DNA of 64,000 bases from Chitinibacter sp046530675. GTDB lineage: Bacteria; Pseudomonadota; Gammaproteobacteria; Burkholderiales; Chitinibacteraceae. The stretch lies in the NCBI RefSeq assembly GCF_046530675.1, contig NZ_CP172558.1, positions 2,232,001-2,296,000 of the forward strand, given 5' to 3'. Shown piece after piece: positions 47,284 through 56,544 of this stretch. Below the pieces are notes generated by a model. That model saw only the letters and a program-made list of their open reading frames with translations. It was not told the DNA's origin and did no database searches. Both the position numbers and the translations under genes were made by a program. Numbering within the stretch: the stretch's first letter is position 1; each line of letters opens with the position of its first letter.

Positions 47284-47991
47284 ATGAAACCCAAATTAAT
47301 CGTTGCTGCTTTGTTGGTCTTGCCCTGCCTGGCCTGGGCCGACGTTGCACCGCAGTATAACGTCGTCAACCTTGATGCCAGCGTGAGCCGCAAAGTCGAC
47401 AATGATACGGCGCAGGCGACGCTGTTTGTTGAATTGACCGACACTGACGCGAGCAAAATGGCCGAAAAAATCAACCTGACCATTGCTGCTGCGCTGAAAG
47501 TGCTCAAGCAGTATCCGGGTGTACAATCGGCCGGAACGGCGTATACCAGTTATCCGGTTTATAACAAAAACAACCAGCAGCAAAGCTGGCGCAGTCGCGG
47601 CGAATTGCGCCTGATTTCGAAAGATTTCACAGCCTTGTCGCAATTGATCGCACAGCTACAGAAACCACAAAATACCGGCATATCGCTGCAACTGGCCGAT
47701 ATTCGCTACGAAGTTTCCGAGCAGAACCGCAAGCTGGTTGAAGACGCGCTGATCGAAGAGGGCATCAAGGCTTTTCGCCAACGTGCCGCGCTGATCCAGC
47801 GCAGCATGGGCGGCGCAGCGTGGAAAACGATGCAAATGAATGTCCAGACACAGTCCCATCAGCCGCAACCTCGCCCGCTGATGTATAAGAGCGCGATGGC
47901 TGCCGATTCCGCACCAGCACCCGTTCCCGTCGACGCCGGAGAAAGTCAGCTGCTGGTCAATGTGAATGGCAGTATTCAGGTCGGCGAGTAA
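47284..47991 (+). CDS. SIMPL-domain (DUF541) periplasmic protein
   Basis: 235 aa from ATG 47284; signal peptide MKPKLIVAALLVLPCLAWA. Mature part has the SIMPL/DUF541 pattern: VVNLDASVSRKVDNDTAQATLFVELTDTDASKMAEKINLTIAAALKVLKQYPGVQSAGTAYTSYPVYN, and a C-terminal strand set ending LLVNVNGSIQVGE. The family (E. coli YggE is an example) forms periplasmic oligomers linked to oxidative-stress resistance. The stop overlaps the next start by one base (TAATG), so the two genes are coupled. Confidence 0.9.
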   Translation: MKPKLIVAALLVLPCLAWADVAPQYNVVNLDASVSRKVDNDTAQATLFVELTDTDASKMAEKINLTIAAALKVLKQYPGVQSAGTAYTSYPVYNKNNQQQSWRSRGELRLISKDFTALSQLIAQLQKPQNTGISLQLADIRYEVSEQNRKLVEDALIEEGIKAFRQRAALIQRSMGGAAWKTMQMNVQTQSHQPQPRPLMYKSAMAADSAPAPVPVDAGESQLLVNVNGSIQVGE

Positions 47992-48422
47992 TGCTGCCTG
48001 CAGTGTTGCAAATCAACCCCGTGTCGCAATGGCAGCGGGGTTTTTTGTTATTCACGCATGGCGCGGCATTACTCAATGCCTGGTGGATGAGCTGGCCGTG
48101 GGCGAGCGCAATGAGCGCGCTCTTGCTCGCTTCGCTCTACTGGCACTGGCGCAAGCCGGAAAAAATCCGCCAAATCCAGTGCCTGCCTGAAGGGCTGCTA
48201 TCGGTGACTTTGCTGGATGGCCGCGCCGTGGAAATGACAATCCGTCCTACCAGCGTGCTTACCGCACATGTGCTGGTACTGCATTTGCGAGGAGATGGAA
48301 TCAAACAGAATATTGTTCTCTGGCCCGACAGCGCCGACGCTGAAGTCTTGCGGCAATGGCGCGTCTATCTGCGCTGGATTTGGCCGAGCTTTGCACGGAG
48401 CAAGAAAGAAAATTTTTCTTGA
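47991..48422 (+). CDS. YgfX-like membrane protein
   Basis: 143 aa. Two hydrophobic helices (~19-35, 38-52: FLLFTHGAALLNAWWMSWPWASAMSALLLASLYWHW) then a small soluble domain ending IVLWPDSADAEVLRQWRVYLRWIW, the YgfX signature 'PD(S)...LR(R/Q)(L/W)RV(W/Y)LRW'. E. coli YgfX/CptA has been described as a cell-division-interfering toxin partner of SdhE. Here it is convergent with nadB and close to rpoE, a neighbourhood seen for this family in other proteobacteria. A terminator-like hairpin lies inside its first 20 codons. Confidence 0.75.
   Translation: MLPAVLQINPVSQWQRGFLLFTHGAALLNAWWMSWPWASAMSALLLASLYWHWRKPEKIRQIQCLPEGLLSVTLLDGRAVEMTIRPTSVLTAHVLVLHLRGDGIKQNIVLWPDSADAEVLRQWRVYLRWIWPSFARSKKENFS
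48015..48046 (+). terminator. Terminator-like hairpin inside the YgfX-like gene
   Basis: AACCCCG...CGGGGTT stem (48015-48021 / 48036-48042), 14-nt loop, then T6. It is placed where it could end the SIMPL transcript within the next gene. Confidence 0.45.
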
Positions 48423-48423
48423 T

Positions 48424-48474
48424 GGGGTATGTGGCTGCGACCGTATTATGGTATGTGCTATAGCCATATACCCC
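48424..48474. repeat. 51-bp palindromic element, copy e
   Basis: GGGGTATGTGGC...GCCATATACCCC, 51 bp, starting two bases after the ygfX-like stop and ending 8 bp before the convergent nadB stop. It is the only structure available to end either transcript. Confidence 0.78.
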
Positions 48475-48481
48475 ATGAAGG

Positions 48482-50071
48482 TTATTTTCTGCTTTCTGGC
48501 GTGAGCAGTGTCGGTTTGGCGTCGGTGTCGATGCCGGGATAATCGCGGCTGTAGTGCAGACCACGGCTTTCCTTGCGCGCCATCGCGCAGCGCACGATCA
48601 GCTCGGCGCTGATGACCAGATTGCGCAGTTCGAGCAAGTCGTTCGAAACGCGAAAATTGCGGTAGAACTCGTGGATTTCGCGCTCCAAGAGTTCAATGCG
48701 GTGCAGTGCGCGCTCGAGCCGTTTGTTGGTGCGAACGATGCCGACGTAATCCCACATGAAACGGCGCAATTCGTCCCAGTTGTGCGAGATGACGACTTCT
48801 TCGTCCGGGTCGGTGACTCGGCTTTCGTCCCATTCGGCGACATCGGGCAGGGGCGCGATATTTTGCTGCGACAGAATGTCGTGCGCTGCGGCCTTGCCGA
48901 GCACCATGCATTCGAGCAGCGAGTTTGATGCGAGGCGATTTGCGCCATGCAGTCCGGTGCAGGCGACTTCGCCAACGGCGTAGAGATTGGACAAATCGGT
49001 GCGACCTACCAGATCGGTGACGAGTCCGCCGCAGGTGTAATGCGCAGCCGGAACGACCGGGATCGGCTCTTTGGTGATGTCGATGCCCAGCTCCAGGCAG
49101 CGCTGGTAGATGTTCGGGAAATGCTCTTTGACAAAGGCCGCCGGTTTGTACGAAATATCCAGATAAACGCAGTCATAACCGCCGCGTTTCATTTCAAAGT
49201 CGATCGCGCGGGCGACGACATCACGTGGCGCGAGTTCGGCGCGTTCGTCGTGTTGCGGCATGAAGCGCGTGCCGTCGGGCAGGCGCAAAATGCCGCCTTC
49301 GCCGCGCACGGCTTCGGTAATCAGGAACGATTTGGCATGCGGGTGATAGAGGCAAGTCGGGTGAAACTGGATAAATTCCATGTTCGAAACGCGGCAACCT
49401 GCGCGCCAGCCCATCGCAATACCATCGCCCGTCGCGACGTCGGGATTGGTCGTATACAGATAGACTTTGCCGGCGCCACCAGTAGCCAACACGGTGAACG
49501 GTGCGAGGATGGTTTCAACGCGGTCTGCGGTTTTGTCGTAAACGTAAGCGCCGACGCAACGCGTGTTGTCATCGTTGCGTTCGGTAATCAGGTCAACGGC
49601 GATGTGCTCTTCGAGCACGGAGATATTCGGGTGGGCGGCGACTTTGATCGCCAGCGTGTCGATCACTGCGGCTCCTGTTGCATCGGCGGCGTGGATGATG
49701 CGGCGGTGGCTGTGACCGCCTTCGCGCGTCAGGTGGTAGCCCTGATAGCTGATATCGCCCGATTCGTCTTTGGTGAACGGCACGCCCATCTGGATTAGCC
49801 AGTCGATGGCGTCTTTCGAATTTTCGATAATGAAGCGGGTCGCTTCAAGATCGCACAGCCCAGCGCCGGCGATATGCGTGTCTTTGATATGCGATTCGAT
49901 ACTGTCTGCGTCATCGAGCACCGCAGCAATACCGCCTTGCGCCCAACCGCTGCCACCGTCGCGCAGTTCGCGCTTGGTGATCAGACCGACTTTTAATTTT
50001 TCGGCCAACTGCAAGGCAATGGTCATGCCACCCAGACCACTCCCCAAAATCAGCACATCAAATTGTTTCAT
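48482..50071 (-). CDS. nadB: L-aspartate oxidase
   Basis: 529-aa flavoprotein making iminoaspartate, first step of de novo NAD synthesis. FAD-binding ILGSGLGGMTIALQLAEKLKVGLITK, substrate region SGWAQGGIAAVLDDADSIESHIKDT, GEGGILRLPDGTRFM, and VVPAAHYTCGGLVTDLVGRTDLSNLYAVGEVACTGLHGANRLASNSLLE. Complete. Divergent from rpoE across 148 bp. Confidence 0.97.
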   Translation of the reverse strand: MKQFDVLILGSGLGGMTIALQLAEKLKVGLITKRELRDGGSGWAQGGIAAVLDDADSIESHIKDTHIAGAGLCDLEATRFIIENSKDAIDWLIQMGVPFTKDESGDISYQGYHLTREGGHSHRRIIHAADATGAAVIDTLAIKVAAHPNISVLEEHIAVDLITERNDDNTRCVGAYVYDKTADRVETILAPFTVLATGGAGKVYLYTTNPDVATGDGIAMGWRAGCRVSNMEFIQFHPTCLYHPHAKSFLITEAVRGEGGILRLPDGTRFMPQHDERAELAPRDVVARAIDFEMKRGGYDCVYLDISYKPAAFVKEHFPNIYQRCLELGIDITKEPIPVVPAAHYTCGGLVTDLVGRTDLSNLYAVGEVACTGLHGANRLASNSLLECMVLGKAAAHDILSQQNIAPLPDVAEWDESRVTDPDEEVVISHNWDELRRFMWDYVGIVRTNKRLERALHRIELLEREIHEFYRNFRVSNDLLELRNLVISAELIVRCAMARKESRGLHYSRDYPGIDTDAKPTLLTPESRK

Positions 50072-50219
50072 TGCTTCTTGTTCCTGTCGTGCGACGATGT
50101 ATCGTTGTAATACTATCAGAGCTGTTCGGAGCTTGCTTTGACCGAATCGAAAGAACAGGCTTGTAATCAGCCCAAGTGCCCCAATGATGCTTGGATCAAT
50201 TTCAGACAGGATAATCAGT

Positions 50220-50831
50220 TTGACACAGGTCTCAGACCGCGATTTGGATCAGGAGTTGGTTCGACGTGCACAAGCTGGCGATCAGCGCGCGTTTGAACTC
50301 TTGGTAATCAAATATCAGCGGCGTATTGCACGATTGCTCTCGCGGCTGGTTCGTGATCCGGCCGAGCTCGAAGACGTGAGCCAGGAAGCGTTTATCAAAG
50401 CGTACCGGGCTTTGCCGTCGTTTCGAGGTGAAAGCGCGTTCTATACCTGGCTTTACCGGATTGCAATCAACACGGCAAAAAATTACCTGTCCTCATTAGG
50501 GCGCAGACCGCTGCTGACCGTCGATTATGAAGATGAGGACGGTGAAAGACTCGATAGCACGTCGCAAGTGCCTGATTTTCATACGCCAGAAACTGAACTA
50601 TCAAACCGGCAGATTGTCTCTACAGTCAACGAGGCGGTTGATGCTTTGCCGGCTGATTTGCGCGAAGCAATTACTTTGCGGGAAATGGACGGCCTCAGTT
50701 ATGAAGAAATTGCTTTGGTGATGGATTGTCCGATCGGCACGGTACGAAGCCGGATTTTTCGGGCGCGTGAAGCCATCGCCAGCCGATTACGCCCTTTGCT
50801 GACTGAAGTGGCCAAGGATAAGCGCTGGTAA
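50220..50831 (+). CDS. rpoE: Extracytoplasmic sigma factor RpoE/AlgU
   Basis: 203 aa from TTG 50220 (AGGA nine bases upstream; gives MTQVSDRDLDQELVRRAQAGD, the family's usual N-terminus). An ATG at 50184 would add 12 unconserved residues without a ribosome-binding site. Region 2: AFELLVIKYQRRIARLLSRLVRDPAELEDVSQEAFIKAYRALPSFRGESAFYTWLYRIAINTAKN. Region 4: LPADLREAITLREMDGLSYEEIALVMDCPIGTVRSRIFRAREAI. Directs the envelope-stress regulon; it heads rpoE-rseA-rseB-rseC-mucD. Confidence 0.96.
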   Translation: MTQVSDRDLDQELVRRAQAGDQRAFELLVIKYQRRIARLLSRLVRDPAELEDVSQEAFIKAYRALPSFRGESAFYTWLYRIAINTAKNYLSSLGRRPLLTVDYEDEDGERLDSTSQVPDFHTPETELSNRQIVSTVNEAVDALPADLREAITLREMDGLSYEEIALVMDCPIGTVRSRIFRAREAIASRLRPLLTEVAKDKRW

Positions 50832-50868
50832 ATCAAGCCGCGTGATCGAGTGAGAAGGATGAAAAAAA

Positions 50869-51363
50869 ATGAATGAAAAATTATCTGCCTTGATGGATGG
50901 CGAGCTGCCTGCGGCGCAATTGGACGAAGTGCTCGATGCGCTCAAAGCTGATCCGGCTTTGCTCGGCAACTGGCAGCAATGGCATCTGACCAGAGACACC
51001 CTGCAAGGACAAGCTGATTTATCGGTAGATTTCATGCCGCAATTTTCCAAACGACTGGCCGCCGAGCCTATCGTGATTGCGCCGCACCGCGGGTACAAAC
51101 CCAAACGCTGGCTGGTGCCATTGTCGGCTGCGGCATCGGTGGCTTTCGTCGGTCTGGCAGTCTGGCAGTTTTCCCTGAATATCCGAGCCGTTCCGTCGCA
51201 GCAAATTTTGGCAGCACCAGAGGCGGCCAGCAAGCAGGCTTATGCCAAAGTTGATGCGGCAGAAGTTCGTGCTTATCTGGCTGCACATCATGCTGAAGTT
51301 GCCGATCCAATGGGGCGCGATGCTTTGGCAACCGTGGCGTTTGAACCGGGAGAGCAACGCTAG
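50869..51363 (+). CDS. rseA: Anti-sigma factor RseA/MucA
   Basis: 164 aa, ATG 50869 behind AAGGA. N-terminal cytoplasmic sigma-binding domain (MNEKLSALMDGELPAAQLDEVLDALKADPALLGNWQQWHLTRDTLQG), one helix at ~78-97 (LVPLSAAASVAFVGLAVWQF), and a short periplasmic tail. It holds RpoE at the membrane until site-1 and site-2 proteases cut it. Ends directly at the rseB start. Confidence 0.94.
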   Translation: MNEKLSALMDGELPAAQLDEVLDALKADPALLGNWQQWHLTRDTLQGQADLSVDFMPQFSKRLAAEPIVIAPHRGYKPKRWLVPLSAAASVAFVGLAVWQFSLNIRAVPSQQILAAPEAASKQAYAKVDAAEVRAYLAAHHAEVADPMGRDALATVAFEPGEQR

Positions 51364-52374
51364 ATGTGGATGTTCAAAGCCAAGCCGTTTGTGTGTATAT
51401 GGGGGCTGTTATTTTGTGTGCTGTTTGGCGACCGGATGGCGCTGGCTGCACAGAGTGCGCCAGTTGTACCAATCGCAGAAGTGCTCGATAAGGACGCCGC
51501 ATTAAAAATCCTTGAGCGTTGCGCAGATGCGGCCAAAACAGCGACCTATTCGGGGACTTACGTTTATCAGCATGGCGACGAAATGTCGACTTACCGGATG
51601 ATTCATGTGCTTGATGGACATGATGATGTCGAGCGGCGTGAAGCACTTGATGGATCGCCGCGTGAATATTACCGGCAAGGTCAGCGGGTGAGCATCTACC
51701 CGGCTGATCCGCAGCAGAAAACGCTTGATCGCCGGTATACCGCAAAATTGTTTCCCCGTCAGTTGCCCGATCAGCCTGCAAAATTGCTGCAGGCTTATGG
51801 TCTGATTCGTTTGGGGAGTGAAAGGGTGGCCGGGCGTGATACGACGGTGTATCAGCTGGAGCCGCTCGATCAATACCGCTATCCGCATCGTTTCTGGATT
51901 GATGACGCCAGTGGTTTGTTATTGAAATGGGCCATGATGGGTATGCGCAAGGAGGCAAGTCAGTTATTTGCCTTCACTGATATACAGGTGGGGGGTAGTG
52001 TTGATCGCAAGCAACTCAAACCCGTGCGCGAGTTGCAATCGGTCGAAATCGAAACCAACTCCCATACGATGAGCCTGCCGCAGGAGACTCAGTGGGAAAT
52101 CAAATCACCGCCAGCGGGTTTTCGTTTACTTAAGCAATCGAGCAAAGCCCTGCCGGGTAAACAGCGCAAAGTGCTTCACCATCTCTACAGTGATGGGGTC
52201 GTGACGGTATCGGTGTTTATCGAGCCGATTCATCAGCGTTTGCCGCTGGGTCTGGCACATCAGGGGGCGACGCATTTGTTTACCCGCCAAAGTGGCACCA
52301 GCCTGGTGATGGCGCTGGGTGAAGTGCCGGCCGCTACCGTCGAGGCGTTTGCAAATGGGTATAATGCGCGCTGA
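51364..52374 (+). CDS. rseB: Sigma-E regulatory protein RseB/MucB
   Basis: 336-aa periplasmic protein that shields RseA from DegS-type cleavage and senses mislocalised lipids or LPS. Signal peptide ~1-28 (CIWGLLFCVLFGDRMALAAQ). LolA-like N-domain with TATYSGTYVYQHGDEMSTYRMIHVLDGHDDVERREALDGSPREYYR. The C-terminal small domain includes PAGFRLLKQSSK and SVFIEPIHQ. ATG 51364 is contiguous with the rseA stop. Confidence 0.93.
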   Translation: MWMFKAKPFVCIWGLLFCVLFGDRMALAAQSAPVVPIAEVLDKDAALKILERCADAAKTATYSGTYVYQHGDEMSTYRMIHVLDGHDDVERREALDGSPREYYRQGQRVSIYPADPQQKTLDRRYTAKLFPRQLPDQPAKLLQAYGLIRLGSERVAGRDTTVYQLEPLDQYRYPHRFWIDDASGLLLKWAMMGMRKEASQLFAFTDIQVGGSVDRKQLKPVRELQSVEIETNSHTMSLPQETQWEIKSPPAGFRLLKQSSKALPGKQRKVLHHLYSDGVVTVSVFIEPIHQRLPLGLAHQGATHLFTRQSGTSLVMALGEVPAATVEAFANGYNAR

Positions 52375-52396
52375 TTGATGACCGCAGTGATTTCTC

Positions 52397-52867
52397 ATGA
52401 TTGAAACTCAAGCCCAAGTTATTCGCACCGAAGGGCCGTATGCCTGGGTGAAAGTACGCCCGCATACGCCGTGTGGCCATTGTGATCCGGAAAAAGGTTG
52501 CAAGTCGGTGGCCATTACCCGGATGTTTGGTCAGGCGCAGGATGCGTACCGGGTGAATAATCCGCTCGGTGCGCAGGTTGACGAGTTGGTTACCGTTGCG
52601 GTGGACGAGCGTGATTTATTGAAAACGGCATTTTGGGCTTATGGTTTGCCGCTGTTCTTGCTGCTGCTGGGGGCGACCATAGGCTATTGGTTTGGCAGGC
52701 AAAGCGAGTTGCTGACTTTGATCGGCGCGGTGCTTGGCTTGGCCTTGGGCTTTGCCGTTTTACGGCTTTTGCCCCAAAGTCGGGGGCAAGTCATTGCTCC
52801 TGCAATTATTGCCCGGCATCCGGCCGGTCAATCCATTAAAACCTGTGAACTGAAACGAACTCATTGA
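52397..52867 (+). CDS. rseC: RseC family protein (SoxR-reducing/sigma-E regulator)
   Basis: 156 aa. N-terminal cysteine motif CGHCDPEKGC, then two helices (~78-95 and 99-118: AYGLPLFLLLLGATIGYWFG; LTLIGAVLGLALGFAVL). Family members are inner-membrane positive modulators of sigma-E or parts of the SoxR-reducing system. Position between rseB and mucD is standard. Confidence 0.94.
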   Translation: MIETQAQVIRTEGPYAWVKVRPHTPCGHCDPEKGCKSVAITRMFGQAQDAYRVNNPLGAQVDELVTVAVDERDLLKTAFWAYGLPLFLLLLGATIGYWFGRQSELLTLIGAVLGLALGFAVLRLLPQSRGQVIAPAIIARHPAGQSIKTCELKRTH

Positions 52868-52884
52868 TTTGCGAGGAAGGGAAT

Positions 52885-54288
52885 ATGCTGAATCGATTCT
52901 TGCTCTCTACCATTTTTTTGGGCAGTAGTTTTGCTGCACTAGCCGCTCCGGCGGGATTGCCCGATTTCACCTCGATAGTGGAAAAAGAAGGCCGTGCGGT
53001 GGTCAATATTTCAACGACTGCGTCGATGCGCGAGGAGGCCGACGGCGCGTCGGGCATCGATTCGGAAACTCTCGATTTACTGCGTCGTTTTGGTTTCCCT
53101 GTCCCACCGGGGGCTCGTGGTGGTCAGCCGCGTCAGCATCAGGCGCAATCATTGGGCTCCGGTTTTATTATCGAGAGTAACGGTTATATTTTGACCAATG
53201 CGCATGTGGTCGCCAAGGCTGATGAAATCACCGTCAAAATGGTCGATAAACGCACGTTCAAAGCCAAGGTGGTCGGCTCGGACGCACGTACCGATGTAGC
53301 TTTGCTGAAAATCGAAGCCAATAATCTGCCGAAAGTTGATCTGGGCGACGCAAATAAACTGAAGCAGGGTGAATGGGTGCTGGCCATTGGTCAGCCCTTT
53401 GGTCTGGATAATACCGTGACTGCCGGGATTGTTTCGGCCAAGGGTCGCAGCTTGCCCGATGAGAACTTTGTGCCGTTTATCCAGACCGACGTCGCGATCA
53501 ATCCGGGTAATTCGGGCGGCCCGCTGTTCAATATGAACGGGCAGGTGGTCGGGATTAATTCGCAAATTTACAGCCGTTCCGGCGGTTATATGGGGCTGTC
53601 GTTCTCAATTCCGATCGATGTGGCGATGAAAGTGGCTGACGAGCTTAAAGCGAGCGGTAAAGTAACGCGTGGGCGGATCGGCGTTTCGATTCAGGATGTT
53701 AACGAAGAACTCGCGAAAAGTTTTGGTTTGAGCAAAGCGACTGGTGCCTTGCTCAATTCGGTTGAAAAAGACGGCCCGGCAGATAAAGCAGGTCTGCGTG
53801 CGGGTGATATTTTGCTCAAATTTAACGGGCAGCCGATTAGCAATTCCGGTGAATTGCCACGGATTGTCAGTGCAGTCAAACCGGGCAGCAAAGTCACCGT
53901 TCAGGTATGGCGCGATAAAGTGGCGCGCGACATGTCGCTGACAGTCGGAGAGCTGGAAGATGGCGATAAAAATACCGAAGCGCGCGAGTACAAAGGCAAA
54001 AAAGAAGACGCGGGCAAATTTGGTTTGGTGGTACGTGAATTGAATGCGCGCGAGCTCAAACAACTTGGCCTTACTGCCGGACTGCTGGTGCGAGAGGCGA
54101 ATGGTGAGGCTGCCAAAGCGGGCTTGCAAGCCGGAGATGTGATTGCCGGTATTGGCGGTCAGGAAGTTAATACTGCGACACAGTTGCGCAAGCTGCTTAA
54201 TGAGGTCAAACCCGGAGACTCCATTGCGCTACGCATTGTCCGCAATGGCACTTCGGCCTTTATTGCCCTCAAAGCGCCGGCAAAATGA
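52885..54288 (+). CDS. mucD: Periplasmic serine protease MucD/DegQ family
   Basis: 467 aa from ATG 52885 (AGGAAGG upstream); signal peptide ending LAAPAG. Catalytic triad His107 (TNAHVV), Asp137 (RTDVALLKIEA), Ser210 (NPGNSGGPLFN). Two PDZ domains follow (~285-365, GPADKAGLRAGDILLKFNG; ~395-460, EAAKAGLQAGDVIAGIGG). Degrades misfolded envelope proteins and feeds back on the sigma-E response. The stop overlaps the next start (ATGA). Confidence 0.96.
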   Translation: MLNRFLLSTIFLGSSFAALAAPAGLPDFTSIVEKEGRAVVNISTTASMREEADGASGIDSETLDLLRRFGFPVPPGARGGQPRQHQAQSLGSGFIIESNGYILTNAHVVAKADEITVKMVDKRTFKAKVVGSDARTDVALLKIEANNLPKVDLGDANKLKQGEWVLAIGQPFGLDNTVTAGIVSAKGRSLPDENFVPFIQTDVAINPGNSGGPLFNMNGQVVGINSQIYSRSGGYMGLSFSIPIDVAMKVADELKASGKVTRGRIGVSIQDVNEELAKSFGLSKATGALLNSVEKDGPADKAGLRAGDILLKFNGQPISNSGELPRIVSAVKPGSKVTVQVWRDKVARDMSLTVGELEDGDKNTEAREYKGKKEDAGKFGLVVRELNARELKQLGLTAGLLVREANGEAAKAGLQAGDVIAGIGGQEVNTATQLRKLLNEVKPGDSIALRIVRNGTSAFIALKAPAK

Positions 54289-54518
54289 AGTATTTGAAAC
54301 TATTTGGCCGTGAATATTGCAGCCTGTGTCTGGTGATGCGCGAGCAATTGCTTGCGCAATCAGCCGGTCGTTTCGAGTTGCTCTGGATTGATATTGATGA
54401 TGTGGACGAGCTGGAAGCGCGCTATGGTGAGTTGGTTCCAGTGCTGACCGACGCTGATGAAGTCGAAATCTGCCACTATCATCTTGATCAGACCGCCCTT
54501 GAGAGCAGTTTGCGATGA
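54285..54518 (+). CDS. Glutaredoxin-like (DUF836) thioredoxin-fold protein
   Basis: 77 aa with redox motif CSLC at the start of helix 1 (FGREYCSLCLVMREQL), cis-Pro region ELVPVLTDADE and a short C-terminal helix. A minimal glutaredoxin of the DUF836 type commonly found between mucD and lepA in betaproteobacteria. Partner unknown. Coupled to mucD by a 4-base overlap. Confidence 0.9.
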   Translation: MKYLKLFGREYCSLCLVMREQLLAQSAGRFELLWIDIDDVDELEARYGELVPVLTDADEVEICHYHLDQTALESSLR

Positions 54519-54597
54519 AGTCAGCTTGAGAGAAAAACCGTCAGCAAGCGAGCCTAAGTTGATCAATTTAGGCTAAAATCGCGGATTAACGCACAAC

Positions 54598-54632
54598 CGG
54601 GCACGCTTCCTTTATAGCGTGCCCGATTTTTT
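54598..54632 (+). terminator. Rho-independent terminator ending the rpoE operon
   Basis: CGGGCACGC / GCGTGCCCG stem with 10-nt loop and T6. A second dyad, AGCCTAA/TTAGGCT (54551-54574), precedes it. Confidence 0.9.
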
Positions 54633-54671
54633 GTCACCGAAAGACTGGCTGGACACTGGATTACCTTAGTC

Positions 54672-56465
54672 ATGGATCATATTCGTAATTTTTCTATTAT
54701 CGCCCACATCGACCACGGCAAAAGTACGTTGGCAGATCGGTTTATCCAGTTTTGTGGTGGTCTGGAAATGCGTGAAATGAGCGAGCAGGTGCTCGACTCG
54801 ATGGATATTGAAAAAGAACGCGGCATTACAATCAAAGCCCAGACTGCAGCGCTCAATTACAAAGCGCGCGATGGCAAAATATATAACCTCAATTTGATCG
54901 ACACACCGGGGCACGTTGACTTCAGCTATGAAGTGAGCCGCTCACTGGCTGCGTGTGAAGGTGCGCTGCTGGTGGTTGACGCCTCGCAAGGCGTTGAAGC
55001 GCAGACGGTTGCCAATTGCTACACCGCAATCGAGCAGGGCGTTGAAGTTCGCCCGGTACTCAATAAAATTGACTTGCCTGCAGCGGATCCGGATCGCGTC
55101 GCACAAGAGATCGAAGACATCATCGGCATTGATGCTAGCAGTGCAGTTCATGCCTCTGCTAAGTCGGGTATAGGCATAGAGGATATTCTGGAAGAGGTCG
55201 TCAACAAGATACCCCCTCCTAAAGGTGATATTGATGCGCCGCTCAAAGCGCTGATTATCGACTCTTGGTTTGATAATTATGTCGGCGTCATCATGCTGGT
55301 GCGTGTTGTTGATGGCGTTTTGCGTCCGAAAGACAAAATCCTGTTTATGTCATCCAAAGCTCAACACCTGTGCGAACAGGTGGGGGTGTTTACGCCCAAG
55401 TCGGTGCAGCGTACCGAATTGAAAGCGGGTGAAGTGGGCTTTGTGATTGCCGGCATTAAGGAGCTGGCGAGTGCCAAAGTGGGCGACACGATTACGACGG
55501 TAAAAAACCCTGCCGCTGAGCCTTTGCCTGGTTTTAAAGACGTGAAGTCGCAGGTGTTTGCCGGCCTGTATCCGGTTGAAAGCCACGATTACGAAAAGCT
55601 GCGCGATAGCCTGGAAAAGCTGCAACTGAATGATGCGTCATTGAATTACGAGCCAGAAGTCTCAACGGCCTTGGGCTTTGGTTTTCGCTGCGGTTTCTTG
55701 GGGTTGTTGCACCTCGAAATCGTGCAAGAGCGCCTAGAGCGCGAATTTGATATGGATCTGATTACCACGGCGCCAACGGTGAAATACGAGCTGGTACTGC
55801 GTGGTGGTGAAACGGTTCAGATTGAAAATCCATCCAAACTGCCTGATCCGTCGAAATACGACGAAGTGCGCGAGCCGATTATTACCGCGACGATTTTGGT
55901 GCCACAGGATTACGTAGGCCCCGTGATGACGCTGTGTAATCAAAAACGCGGCCAGCAAGTGAATATGCAATATCTGGGTCGCCAGGTGATGCTGACTTAC
56001 GATTTGCCGATGGCCGAAGTCGTGATGGATTTCTTCGATAAATTGAAGTCTGTTTCGCGCGGTTATGCGTCGCTCGATTATGACTTCAAAGAGTTCCGCG
56101 TCGGTGATCTGGTTAAACTCGACGTATTGGTCAACGGCGAACGTGTTGATGCTTTGAGCCTGATCGTGCACCGTTCAATGAGCCAGTATCGCGGTCGTGA
56201 ACTGGTCGCGAAAATGCGCGAGTTGATTCCACGTCAGATGTTCGATATTGCGGTACAGGCCGCAATCGGTAGCCAGATCGTCGCGCGTGAAACGGTGAAA
56301 GCGGTGCGTAAAGACGTATTGGCAAAATGTTATGGCGGTGACGTTTCACGTAAACGCAAATTGCTCGATAAACAGAAAGCCGGTAAAAAACGCATGAAAC
56401 AGGTCGGCAACGTCGAGATTCCACAGGAAGCCTTCCTTGCCATTTTGCAAGTGTCCGATAAATAA
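54672..56465 (+). CDS. lepA: Elongation factor 4 (LepA)
   Basis: 597-aa ribosome-associated GTPase. G1 IAHIDHGKSTLADRF, G2 RGITIKAQT, G3 DTPGHVDFSYEV, G4 NKIDLP, G5 SAKSGIG. Domains II, III and V and the LepA-specific C-terminal domain (MREQ...GDVSRKRKLLDKQKAGKKRMKQVG) are complete. Upstream of lepB as usual, with a 79-bp gap. Confidence 0.98.
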   Translation: MDHIRNFSIIAHIDHGKSTLADRFIQFCGGLEMREMSEQVLDSMDIEKERGITIKAQTAALNYKARDGKIYNLNLIDTPGHVDFSYEVSRSLAACEGALLVVDASQGVEAQTVANCYTAIEQGVEVRPVLNKIDLPAADPDRVAQEIEDIIGIDASSAVHASAKSGIGIEDILEEVVNKIPPPKGDIDAPLKALIIDSWFDNYVGVIMLVRVVDGVLRPKDKILFMSSKAQHLCEQVGVFTPKSVQRTELKAGEVGFVIAGIKELASAKVGDTITTVKNPAAEPLPGFKDVKSQVFAGLYPVESHDYEKLRDSLEKLQLNDASLNYEPEVSTALGFGFRCGFLGLLHLEIVQERLEREFDMDLITTAPTVKYELVLRGGETVQIENPSKLPDPSKYDEVREPIITATILVPQDYVGPVMTLCNQKRGQQVNMQYLGRQVMLTYDLPMAEVVMDFFDKLKSVSRGYASLDYDFKEFRVGDLVKLDVLVNGERVDALSLIVHRSMSQYRGRELVAKMRELIPRQMFDIAVQAAIGSQIVARETVKAVRKDVLAKCYGGDVSRKRKLLDKQKAGKKRMKQVGNVEIPQEAFLAILQVSDK

Positions 56466-56544
56466 GTAACTGGATAAACTATTCACGCAAGGCGAAGCAG
56501 CGTGGGTTGTTTGGTTTAGCACTTAAACCTTCACGGGATGAAGC

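Noticed and set aside
48947..49798. 283-aa plus-strand open frame opposite nadB
   Set aside because: nadB is unmistakable on the other strand, and the shadow frame has composition typical of reversed coding DNA.
50100..50160. Sigma-E-type promoter upstream of rpoE (GGAGCTT)
   Set aside because: A -35-like hexamer is present, but no -10 lies at 15-17 nt spacing.
54551..54574. AGCCTAA/TTAGGCT dyad as a second terminator
   Set aside because: Short stem without T-tract; a strong terminator follows at 54598.
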